Positions 31,105 to 40,445 of a stretch of 64,000 bases of DNA are shown one piece after another. The position numbers and the translations under genes were made by a program. Position 1 is the stretch's first letter. Each line of letters starts with the position of its first letter. The DNA is from Cotesia glomerata (taxonomy: Eukaryota; Arthropoda; Insecta; Hymenoptera; Braconidae), in contig NC_058165.1 of the NCBI RefSeq assembly GCF_020080835.1, positions 10,423,813-10,487,812 on the forward strand, given 5' to 3'. The notes below the pieces were generated by a model. It searched no databases. It was not told the DNA's origin and saw only the letters and a list, made by a program, of their open reading frames with translations.

Positions 31105-34100
31105 TTAACTACCTTCCTTATATCTTCTGATATTTCCTCTTCTTCTTTCGGTGGAACGCAAGTCTTTGAGGACTTCCGTTACAAACGTGTTGGTAGCGTT
31201 CCAGACAACTTCTGATGATGGCAACATTGCTTCAACTAGTGAATCTGGTGGCATTCTCTGGTTCAGGATCCTCTCCAACTTTTCACGCTGTGGATCGAAA
31301 CGAGGACATATAAAGAAGACGTGCTCCGCATCTTCAGCAACTCCTGGGCAGGACGGGCACTCCGAAGAGTCATCGTGCTTAAATCGGTGTAGATACTCTC
31401 GAAAACACCCGTGTCCGACAACATCTGCGTAAGATAGTAATTGACCTCGCCGTGATTCCGATTAAGCCAAATGTCGATCCGAGGTATGAGGCGGTGCGTC
31501 CGCCTACCCTTCTCTGCAGCATCCCATTGTAGTTGCCATCGGCCTATGCTGTTCTGCCGTTCTTCAATTCTAAGTTCTTCAGGGCTCAGTGCAGTTGACC
31601 TTTTTCGTTGATAAAGGGCTCGTCTTTCCTCTGCTAGAACTCTAAGAGGTAGGGTTCCGGCAATGACGCACACTGCTTCTTCTGATATAGTGCGGAAGGC
31701 ACTAGCTACTCGTAGGGCACTCAGTCGATATATTGGTCCAGCTTTTCTCCATGATTCTTGGGTTTCCAGTGCATCAGCCCAAATGGATATTCCGTAAGTG
31801 AGCACTGATGTGACTACTGATGACAATAGTAGCCTCCTGCTTTGCATTGGGGCTCCGATGTTAGGCATCAACCGTGCGAGACTAGCCCTCACTACTGACG
31901 CTTTGGCACTGACGTGTTCCACCTGCTGCTTGAAGTTGACTCAGGCATCCAGCATCACTCCCAGATAACGGATAAATGGTTGTGATGTGATTTTTTGTTC
32001 TCCGACTCTCAACTTGATAGTTTCTACCGTTTTTCTACTGGTGATGAGCACTGCCTCGGTTTTATGCTTGGCTAGTTGCAAGTTCACCATGTCCATCCAC
32101 AAATTGACTCGTCTAAATGTAATATCAAATGCCATTTCTATCTCTTCGAGGTGCTTTGCGACGATCACGACAGCTACGTCATCCGCATATGCTACAAGTT
32201 TGACTCCCGTAGGCAATGCTATTCTTAGGAGGCCATCATACATGATGTTCCATAGCAGAGGACCTAAAACTGAACCCTGTGGCACTCCTCCGGTAATTTC
32301 GTACTCTTCCGTACCGTTCTTCGTGTCATATTTCAGAACCCTATTCGTAAAGTAGCTCGCTACCATTCTGCGAAGGTATCCTGGTACGTTTTTTTCTTCT
32401 AGAACCCGCATAACGCAGTCCCAGTTAGCGGAGTTGAAGGCATTTTTGATGTCCAAAGCAGCCACCAAGCAGTATTTCTTCTTTCCACCCTTCCATCTCG
32501 TTCCGGCGATTGCATCCTTGGCTGTATCAACAACCAGATCGCATCCAGAGTTGACCGTCCTTTTCGGAAACCAAACTGGTTCTCTGCCACGAGTGGATCG
32601 ACTACAGCCTCTATTCTCTGATGAATTATGCGCTCGAATATCTTGCCGGCCGCGTCTAACATGCAGAGTGGTCTGTAGGATGACAGTTCTTCCGGCAGCT
32701 TTTTCCCCTTCGGAAGTAGCACTAGCCGTTGCTGTTTCCACTTCTGGGGAAAAGTCCCTTCCTTCAGACATGTATCGTAAACGTCCAGGAATAATGCCGG
32801 TGCTGCCCCAAGGATTGATTTCAGGGCAATATTAGGGATTCCGTTCAATCCCGGCGCCTTATTATTCCTTACTCGATTGCCTGCCTCTATCAACTCGTCC
32901 AACGTGATAGTTGGGATGTCTTCAGGGTTGAGCTGCTCCAACTTGTAGGTGAATACCGGCTGTTGGGGAAACAGCGCAGTAAAAATCTTCTCTAGGAGCT
33001 GTGGACACGTAGGTGATGGCATTGGCTGGCATTTCAGGTGGGTCATAACCACCTTATACGGTCTGCCCCATGGATCTTTCTCTAGTTCTGCGACCAATTC
33101 CTTCCAGCAGCGTCTTTTGCTTTCTTTAATGGCTCTGTTTAGTTCTCGACGGGCCTTTTTATACTCTGCCAACAGCTCTGCGGAGTTAGGTCTTCTGTAG
33201 CCCCGCTGAGACTTTTTTCTTTTTTTGAGACACTTTGAACGTCGAATGCTAATGTGATCGTTCCACCAGTGCACCGAAGGTCTTGTATTCATGCCACGTT
33301 TCCGAGACATACTGGCGTTGCAAGCCTGGGTGACTCTTCTCATTAGGTCCTTGGTCTTCTCTTCAGCAGTTTCTACGATGATCGAATCGCACTCTAGATC
33401 TACTACTAAAGCAGTGAGGTCGAGAGATTTAACTTTCCACCTAATCACGCTGGCGTTCTTGTTGACTCTTGTTAGATTCTGGCTAGTTGATATTTCCCAT
33501 AGTATCGCATTATGGTCACTGGCTGTGTAGATGTTTAATACTTTCCAAGAAAAACCTCTTCGAGCTAAGCAACTGCTGACAAATGTAAGGTCGACAATTG
33601 AGTTTGCCTATCCCTTAGTATACGTTGACGTGTGACCGGTGTTAAGAAGGATCACGTCCAGTGTGGCCATTGCCTCGAGAAGTGCTTTTCCACGTGTATA
33701 AGTGAACTTGCTGCCCCACTCTGCTGCCCAGGAATTGAAGTCACCAGCTATGGCCACGGGAAAGTGTTTTCTTGTGTCCTCAGTTAGCCGATCAAGGAAG
33801 TCTTCAAACTGTTCATTAGAGAGACTAGGTGGTACATAGCAACTGTAGAAGCGGAGGCCATCTACCCATGCTGCTACGAAACCGGCTTCTTTATTGTTGA
33901 CTGTTCTCTGAAAAGGACATTTACCGCAGGACCAAATGACGGCTTTGTTAGTGCTGTTGGATTCCCAGGGTTGGTTACTCAGGTGTCTATAAGGCTCACT
34001 TATAAGTGCTACGTCTGCCTCTAATTCGCGCACAGTTTGCATGAGCAGGTCATGCGCAGCCTCACAATGATTGAGGTTGAGCTGCAATATCTTCATGTTC

Positions 34101-34144
34101 TTGGCTTTGTCATCTTCTGGAGCGCTTCTTGGAAGACGGGGCAT
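31105..34144 (-). pseudogene. non-LTR retrotransposon ORF2 (endonuclease-RT), degraded
   Basis: N-terminal APE-type endonuclease: MKILQLNLNHCEAAHDLL, DVALISEPY and VAIAGDFNSWAAEWGS. Then reverse transcriptase: GIPNIALK, SYRPLCMLDAAGKIFERI, NQFGFRKGRST, AALDIKNAFNSANW, GVPQGSVLGPLLWN and VAYADDVAV with the catalytic YADD. The C-terminus has the R1-type CFREYLHRFKHDDS and a CPSC...H....C zinc motif in a shifted frame. Lesions: TAG near 33608 (after YTKG), a frameshift near 32.54 kb, TGA near 31.94 kb, and a frameshift near 31.41 kb. It overlaps ORF1 by about 50 bases, as usual for the clade. Confidence 0.88.
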
Positions 34145-35373
34145 TTGTTCGTGCCTACATGGTGAGCCGCCTTTTCTACGCCGTGCCGTTCAACGCACAG
34201 TGCACATTTAGCTGGATTTTTACAATCAGCAATTTTGTGTCCTTCTTTTCCGCACCTTATGCAGTGCTTAGACCGGTCGACTTCGCTTTTGCACTGAGAT
34301 CCGAAGTGCCTAAAGTACCAGCATTTGAAGCATTGTATGGGTCTCTTCGTTGCTCTCATTCGGCAATTGACCCAGCCGATCCTTATTTTGCAGTTTCCTT
34401 CCAGTAACTTTTTTGCTGCAGCTGTTGGTAGTGACACTGTGGCTGTCTGCGTACCTCTAAAGGCTTTACGGATCTTGATTGCCTCTAGTGGGATTTCACA
34501 ACTTTCTCCAGCTTCTCCGTTCGTTAGAGCGGTCTGAATATGCTCTTTCGTCGTGTCATCATCGACATCTCGGATCTCGATGGTCTCCTGTGGCCCTTTG
34601 CAGATCACTTTGGCCTCCTCCTTAAGGATGTCCGCGATCGTCTTTTGCAGGGCTTGCCCTTTGTCAGTGCTCTTCCTCGAAATCGTAATCAACAAGTCGC
34701 CACTTCTGGTCTTGTTGATCTTATCCACAGTTGAACGAACCTGTTCATCTGGGACGTCCTGTTTTATGCGACGCAGAATCTCGGCATACTTTGTTTTCTC
34801 GGCCGGGCGGATGATCAGTGCGTCGGGTCTGATCCATTTGCGTGGTTTTTTTCGCTTAGACTCTGGCCTGGGCTCCTTCTTAGACTGTACTTTTTCCCAA
34901 TCAGACGCCTTCTTAGGTTCGTCACTCTGCTCTGCTACTCGTTGCGGAGGGCTTTTTTTCAAGTCCTTCTTCTTTGTGACTTTGTCGGTTGGCTCTGGCG
35001 AATTTCGGTCCTTTCTTTTTCCAGGCCTTGTGTCAGTTTCACCTTTGTCCTCAGCAGCAGATTCGCCGTCACCATCGGCTCCAGTGTCCATTGCTTCTTC
35101 AGTCTCAACTTCACTTTTAATGCGTCGTCGTGATGACTGCCATTCCTCGTCCAGTTTCTTGAATCTTCCAAGAGCATTGACTACACCGGTTGTCTTGGTC
35201 TTTATCTCCTTGTGGATATTGACCTTTGTTTGGACAAACTCTTGCAGCTCAATGGTCAGCTTTTCAAGGCGCTCCAGCGCTTGCGTTCTCTTCATTTCAG
35301 CGCTTGCTTCAATCACTGCTTGTTGGGCATGAAGCCCGTTTCCACTTTTGTTCATTTCCTGTAAATTACTCAT
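34093..35373 (-). CDS. non-LTR retrotransposon ORF1 (Gag-like, zinc knuckles)
   Basis: An intact 426-codon ORF encoding the nucleic-acid-binding protein that packages the element's RNA. The N-terminal half is charged, with helices (LERLEKLTIELQEFVQTKVN) and Lys/Arg/Glu-rich low-complexity sequence. The central part (KIRKAFRGTQTATVSLP) resembles the R1 ORF1 core. The C-terminus carries two CX2CX4HX4C knuckles, CFKCWYFRHFGSQC and CIRCGKEGHKIADC, and a third CALC...H...C motif. Start MSNLQEMNKS is the only long-frame start. The + strand ORFs over this region are its shadows. Confidence 0.9.
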   Translation of the reverse strand: MSNLQEMNKSGNGLHAQQAVIEASAEMKRTQALERLEKLTIELQEFVQTKVNIHKEIKTKTTGVVNALGRFKKLDEEWQSSRRRIKSEVETEEAMDTGADGDGESAAEDKGETDTRPGKRKDRNSPEPTDKVTKKKDLKKSPPQRVAEQSDEPKKASDWEKVQSKKEPRPESKRKKPRKWIRPDALIIRPAEKTKYAEILRRIKQDVPDEQVRSTVDKINKTRSGDLLITISRKSTDKGQALQKTIADILKEEAKVICKGPQETIEIRDVDDDTTKEHIQTALTNGEAGESCEIPLEAIKIRKAFRGTQTATVSLPTAAAKKLLEGNCKIRIGWVNCRMRATKRPIQCFKCWYFRHFGSQCKSEVDRSKHCIRCGKEGHKIADCKNPAKCALCVERHGVEKAAHHVGTNKCPVFQEALQKMTKPRT

Positions 35374-35861
35374 ACTTTTTGATTTACCAGCGCATCGTAC
35401 GGAGTGGAGCGGGTTGTCATAACTAGGAACGGGTGTACCCTCGGAGATAGTACTCCTACCCCAGTTCCCTGAGGCCTAGTCGACACTTAGCCAGTCCCGG
35501 AATACACGGACGGACTAGACTCGCTCGGGGTGGTGAAGATTCCGATCTCTAGCACTCACTGCGTACTTCCTGATCAAGGCCCGAAGTGACTGGCTCCTGA
35601 TCCACTGCTGCAACTTACACCTCAGCAGAGCAAGCTCACATCAGCCGTGGCCCGCATCGTCGGAAATAATCGACACGGGTTCCGGACACTCCCAGTGAGT
35701 TACAGCAGGGAACGATCGTTTTGTCCACGGGAGCATATTTTATTTGGCTCCTACCCTCTGTACCTCATCAACTAAGAGACCTAGTGTCATCCAAGGACAG
35801 CGAGCGTTCTCCCATCCGCTACGGGGAGACGCGCCTGGTAGCAGTTTCTCCTCTGCTGCAG

Positions 35862-35863
<2 letters not shown>

Positions 35864-35925
<62 letters not shown>
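35864..35925. repeat. (GT)n microsatellite, insertion target
   Basis: About 30 GT units directly border the 5' end of the retrotransposon. A shorter TG run at 30850-30867 borders its poly(A) end. Together they were one microsatellite inside F1. Confidence 0.95.
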
Positions 35926-35927
<2 letters not shown>

Positions 35928-37616
35928 GTATGTGAATCGCTTATAACTTTTGAACGATTGAACCGATCGGAAACTACCAAACGGCGTTCTAAAGAGTTCC
36001 CTCAAACTTAGATTTCTTATGAATTTGAATCGATTCGGACCGATAGATTTTGAGAAATTTTGAGAAATCTCAAAAAAAAATCGGAAAAAATTTTTGTTTG
36101 AAAGTGGTTTTTTTGGAATAACTTTTAAACGGCTTCATCGATCAACTCCAAAAACTAATCCACCCTTGAGCTTAAAAAACCACGTCGATCACCGCTAATC
36201 CGGTCAAAATCGGTTGATTCGTTCGAGAGATAGCGTGAACGAAATAAAACCGAAAAAAGTGTTTTTTTCACATAACTTCGATATTTCTTTTCGGATCGTT
36301 TTTGGTGAAATAGAATAATTTTTAGAACTCAAAAAACCGCGTCGATCGCCGCCAAGAACGTGATAATCGGTTGATTGGTTCGAGAGATATCCTCGACGAA
36401 ATATTTGGAAACAAGGATTTTTTCAACATAACTCCGACATTTTTTGGAAGAACTTTGAAACAGCTCTACCGATCGATTCCAAAAACTAATCAGCTCTTAA
36501 CATAAAAAACCACGTCGATCGCCGCCAGTCCAGTCGAAATCGGTTCATTCGTTCGTGAGTTATCGTTGACGAAAGAAAACCGAAAAAAGTGTTTTTTCAG
36601 AATTACTCCGAAATTCCTGGTTCGATCAAACTAAACTTACAGATTCTTCATGGGGCTTAAAAAATTGCGTCGAATTCTGCCAACCACGTAAAAATCGATT
36701 CATTTATTCAAAAGTTATTGCAGTTTGAAAATTTGAAAAATTGTGTTTTATCAAACTTCTATCAGACTTTTGAGCTCGAAGAGCTCAAAAGCATAGAAAA
36801 GCTATCCCTTTAATCTCAGAAAGCTCAAAACAACACATAAATTGTATTTTTTAGCTCGGAGAGCTCAAAAACATCATTAGTGCAATTTTAAGCACCTAGG
36901 TATGAAATCAGCGGAAAGTTGCACGGATGGCCGTCAGGGTCTACCGTTTTTCTAATTTTTTATTTAACATTGATGGCGAAAGGACCTCCTTAACTTTTAA
37001 AATTTTTCATTAAGTATAATCAAGTGAATATCTAAAATTCTTATTTGTTGTTAATAAAATTACTCAATTGATTTATCGAAAAAATCAATTAAAATACTGT
37101 ATTAGTTAACAAATATTTAGACTTTGTCTGTAGAAACTATTTTCAAAAAATTTGATCGTCATTCTTAAAAAATAAATTTTTGCATGGTGAATAAGGTTTT
37201 ACAAAACTAAAATACTACTCTTTCGATTAAATAATAATTAATATTTATAGTTAATTAATGTCACTTGAACCATTTCATTCGAAATGTCTGACTAAAAAAT
37301 TAATGTAGAATAATTATATAGGTATACTGATAATATTAAAAAAATAAAATCTAATTTTTAAAGTAATATTTTTAATTATAATTTTGAACGTAAGTGGTAC
37401 AATTTTCGTACATCTAAAATTAGAAAAATTTTCTTATACTTTAAAAGATAGCAATACTTATCTATTGTATTTAAAGTAATAAGTAAGTTTAATATATTAA
37501 ATCATTATTATTATCTGAATGTTACTATACTGATAAAATAAAAACCTAGTTACATAAATCGTCACAAAAATTTTCTTGTTCAAGTAATAATTGAATAAAT
37601 AATTTCCTTTTTGCAG

Positions 37617-37844
37617 TTAAGAATCTTGTCGGTGGAAGAACATATTATTTTAGAGTATTTGCACACGCAGCGACGACTCATAGCTCGAGTGATGAGGTAA
37701 AATTCCCAGTGCCAGCTCGCGTCAAGCACAAGGCTATCACTGCCGGAGTTGTAGGTGGTATACTATTCTTCATTGTCGCAATAATCCTCAGTATATGTGC
37801 AGTTAAAATATGTAATAAGCGGAAACGGCGAAAACAAGAAAAAG
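37617..37844 (+). CDS. tutl: turtle exon: end of Fn2, transmembrane helix
   Basis: It reads VKNLVGGRTYYFRVFAHAAT, completing Fn2, then a membrane-proximal VPARVKHKA. The helix ITAGVVGGILFFIVAIILSI continues as CAVKIC. The stop-transfer NKRKRRKQEK puts the following sequence in the cytoplasm. Acceptor is at 37616 with a good pyrimidine tract; donor GTATTT at 37845, phase 1. Confidence 0.95.
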
Positions 37845-37943
37845 GTATTTTCTACCAGCAATTTAAAGAAAAATATATTTATCCAGAGCCCCGATTAATT
37901 TTTCTTTTCTTTTTTTTTTGTAAAATTATAGAACTGATTTCAG
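37845..37943 (+). other. 99-nt turtle intron, in frame and without stops
   Basis: GTATTT...TTTCAG, 99 nt. Its length is a multiple of three and the coding frame passes through without a stop, so retention would add 33 residues (starting GIFYQQFKEKYIY) next to the membrane. Confidence 0.7.
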
Positions 37944-38025
37944 CATACAATCTGGTAGCCTGCAGGCCGACAGATGCTCGCAATGGGGCTGGCCAAGTGC
38001 CCCCGGGAACAGTGCCTTTGAAAAA
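37944..38025 (+). CDS. tutl: turtle exon: juxtamembrane cytoplasmic segment
   Basis: An 82-nt exon reading AYNLVACRPTDARNGAGQVP and ending GTVPLK plus AA of a Lys codon. Acceptor gatttcag is at 37943; donor GTAAGC at 38026, exit phase 2. If the donor is not used, the next codon in frame is TAA, giving a receptor with almost no tail. Both downstream exons (43179 and 51065) accept phase 2. Confidence 0.88.
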
Positions 38026-38488
38026 GTAAGCTTTTATATTTAAATAATACTTAATCTTACAACGATAATTCATTTTAATAATTCATTACTAATGATTTTT
38101 TAATCACGACCCTTCTTAGGGATTGTGGAAATGTTTTATGAAAATAATTAAGACTGAGAATTGCACTTGTTAATAATTTTTTTAACTAATTGGATTATTT
38201 ATTTGAGTTGAATAATTTGGGCAGGTAAGCCTTACACGATATAAGTAAAACTTCTTACTTTGGTAGAGATGAATTATAATTATTTATTTTATTGACAAAA
38301 AAATAATTAATGAGAACAGTAAAATTCAAAGGAATGAAAGAAAAATTAACTGCGTAAGAGCTAGTGCATTTTGCACAACTCATAATGCGAAGCATTTCGG
38401 CAACTATTTTTGTTGAAGCAAGATATTTTGCACAGTATTGTGAACTTAATTTAAAGGAGATTCATTCCATACTTTTTTTAAATTGATG

Positions 38489-39480
38489 TAAGGGGGAACA
38501 CCACTGTGACGATCGAAAAAAAGAGATGATTTTCGGGAATTTTTTTGACAGGGGAAAATAAAGGAATTTGGGGATCGGATTTTTTTTATTTTATTAAGGG
38601 TACATTAAAGATTATTACTCTATATTTTTATTAAAACTTATTTAATTATTACAAAGTTATTAACAATCTCGTAGAACACTAGAAAAAATTTCCCTCTCCA
38701 TGATCGGCTCGATAACGGATCATCGGAAAATAAAAACCCAAATTGCTTTTTAATCAGTAAGGATGTAGTTATCGTCGCACGTACAGAATTAAAAAAATTT
38801 TTATTTTAAAGATTTTTTTAGCCGGGTTAAAACAAAAAAAACAGTAAGAATAGTGCACTGATGGAAGGATTTATTTGTGTTAAAAAATATTTGTTAATAT
38901 TTAATAAATCATTTATTAGAGACCACTTTTTAGTATTAAACAAATATTTCTTAGTGTTTAAAATGATTTATTTGTATTTAATAAATCTGATATTCATTTA
39001 TTAAATATTAATAAATTTTTTTAAATACTAAGAAATATTTGTTAAGGACTAAAAAGTGGTCTCTAATAAATGATTTGTTAAATATTAACAAATATTTTTA
39101 ACTATAAACAAATCCTTCTCATGAGAAAATTTTCAATCAGTCGCCATTTTTTTAAAACTTAAAATTTTCAAAATTCCGTACATGCGACGATAACTACATC
39201 CTTACTGATTAAAAAGCAATTTGGGTTTTTATTTTCAGATGATCCGTTTTTAAGTTATCGAATCGACCATGGAGGGGAAAATTTTTTCTAGTGCTCTACG
39301 AGATTGTTAATAACTTTGTAATAGTTAGGTATTTTTTAATAAAAATTTAAGGTAATAATCTTTAATGTACCCTTAATAAAATAAAAAAAATCTGATCCCC
39401 AAATTCCTTTATTTTCCCTGCAAAAAAAATTCCCGAAAATCACCTATTTTTTTCGATCGTCACAGTGGTGTTTCCCCTTA
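38489..39480. mobile_element. 1-kb foldback element with a second foldback inside
   Basis: Outer arms of about 330 bp: the left end TAAGGGGGAACACCACTGTG and the right end inverted as CACAGTGGTGTTTCCCCTTA. Arms share GGATGTAGTTATCGTCGCAC / inverse and AACGGATCATC / inverse. The middle, about 38865-39118, is a separate palindrome (TATTAGAGACCACTTTTTAG / inverse). No transposase. Confidence 0.82.
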
Positions 39481-39904
39481 ATGCTATACAAACCAAAAAA
39501 AAACATCAAAATAGTTCAAAAAATTCCCCGTCTATCAATTTGGTATAAAATCAGAAATGTAAGTATGTAACTTGTGAAAAAATCTATTAGTTGAGTCAAT
39601 TTTTTTTTACAAAATCCTTTGAAGGAATTGTAGGCTTTCCATCGTGAATGGATCTGCAATTCAGTATCGTTTCATGGTAATCAATAAACAAAATAAAATA
39701 AAAAATCAAAAGACTGTGTATTTATATATATTTATGTAATCTAACATGTATGGTGATATATCTATACATATTACATAGGCTAGAGGTGCCTGTGCATTAT
39801 CGTCCTAGTAAAGTTGTTTAAAAATTTTTTTTCACATATTTCATTCAATTATTTCGCAATGAAATGAGCATTATGAGTCGTGCACTTTTGGATTTTCCAA
39901 ATTT

Positions 39905-40445
39905 TTTTTTCAGTTGCTATGATAACTGTTTTCATGGTAACCGTTGCTATCATAATTTTTCCATAGTAACGATTGCTATGGTAATTTTTTCGATGATAAT
40001 CGTTGTTATAATGACTGTTTCCATAGTAATTGTTCTATAGTAACTGTTGCTATGATAATTTTTTGCGTAGTAACTGTTGCTAAGGTAATTTTTTTCGTAG
40101 CAACTGTTATGGTGATTTCTCTATGGCAATCGTAGATATAATAACTGTTTCCATACACAGAAAAAAAAATTTACTTGAATCAAGTAAATAATTTCGGAGA
40201 ATTTCATCTTCTTGATTTAAGTAGAAAAATTCTTAAATTAAGAAATTTTTCTTGGTTTAAGTAAGTTTTGTTCAATTTAAGAATTTGTCGTCTTGATTCA
40301 AGACAATGAAACTCTTCAAAATTATTTTCTTAGTTAAAGAATTTTTCTCTTGATTCAAGTTAATTTTTTTTTCAATGTAGTAATCAAAATCATTCTATGA
40401 TAACAGTTGCTATATTAATTGTTTCCATGGTAATCGTCAGTAAAG
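39905..40445. repeat. degenerate tandem repeat (GTTGCTATGGTAA / CCATAGTAAT)
   Basis: A dozen or more imperfect units of about 20-30 bp such as GTTTCCATAGTAATTGTT and GTTGCTATGATAACTGTT. The array is interrupted by a MITE at 40156-40378 and resumes after it (ATGATAACAGTTGCTATATT). Confidence 0.75.
40156..40378. mobile_element. mariner-type MITE inserted in the tandem repeat
   Basis: It starts CACAGAAAAAAAAATTTACT and ends TTAATTTTTTTTTCAATG, flanked by TA (40154-40155 and 40379-40380). Removing it with one TA restores CCATAGTAATC, a normal unit of the surrounding array. It is related to the element at 26225-26465. Confidence 0.8.

Larger units (their letters stand above)
30868..35863 (-). mobile_element. 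R1-clade non-LTR retrotransposon in an (AC)n microsatellite
   Basis: A near full-length 5-kb element on the minus strand: about 490 bp of 5' UTR, ORF1 with zinc knuckles, ORF2 with endonuclease and reverse transcriptase, a short 3' UTR and a poly(A) tail (T run 30868-30883 on this strand). On its own strand it is preceded and followed by (AC)n. R1-clade families Mino and Waldo are known to target AC-type microsatellites, so this is likely a Mino/Waldo relative. ORF2 carries several lesions, so this copy is dead. Confidence 0.88.
30696..36920. mobile_element. F1 repeat element split by a non-LTR retrotransposon
   Basis: The ends are inverted: TAACTTCCTGCTAAGAAAAT at the left and, reverse-complemented, AACTTTCCGCTGATTTCATA at the right. 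Between the left end and the body lies a (TG)n microsatellite (30850-30867, continued at 35864-35925), where the retrotransposon inserted. The body (35940-36700) is a set of related blocks (CGTCGATCGCCGCC and ATCGGTTGATTCGTTCGAGA-like). The same order, inverted, is found at about 49900-50675 without the insertion. Confidence 0.7.
28063..37616 (+). other. 9.6-kb turtle intron within Fn2
   Basis: It contains two inverted-end MITEs (28114-28480, 28506-29159), featureless AT-rich sequence (29160-30695), an F1 repeat carrying a non-LTR retrotransposon (30696-36920) and about 700 bp of plain intron before the acceptor cctttttgcag (37616). Confidence 0.85.

Noticed and set aside
31151..35426. Plus-strand ORFs of 60-260 codons
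   Set aside because: Antisense shadows of the minus-strand retrotransposon ORF1 and ORF2, which carry recognisable motifs.
35721..36005. Cys/Val or His/Thr repeat ORFs, also at 50299-50589
   Set aside because: Translations of (GT)n/(CA)n microsatellites.
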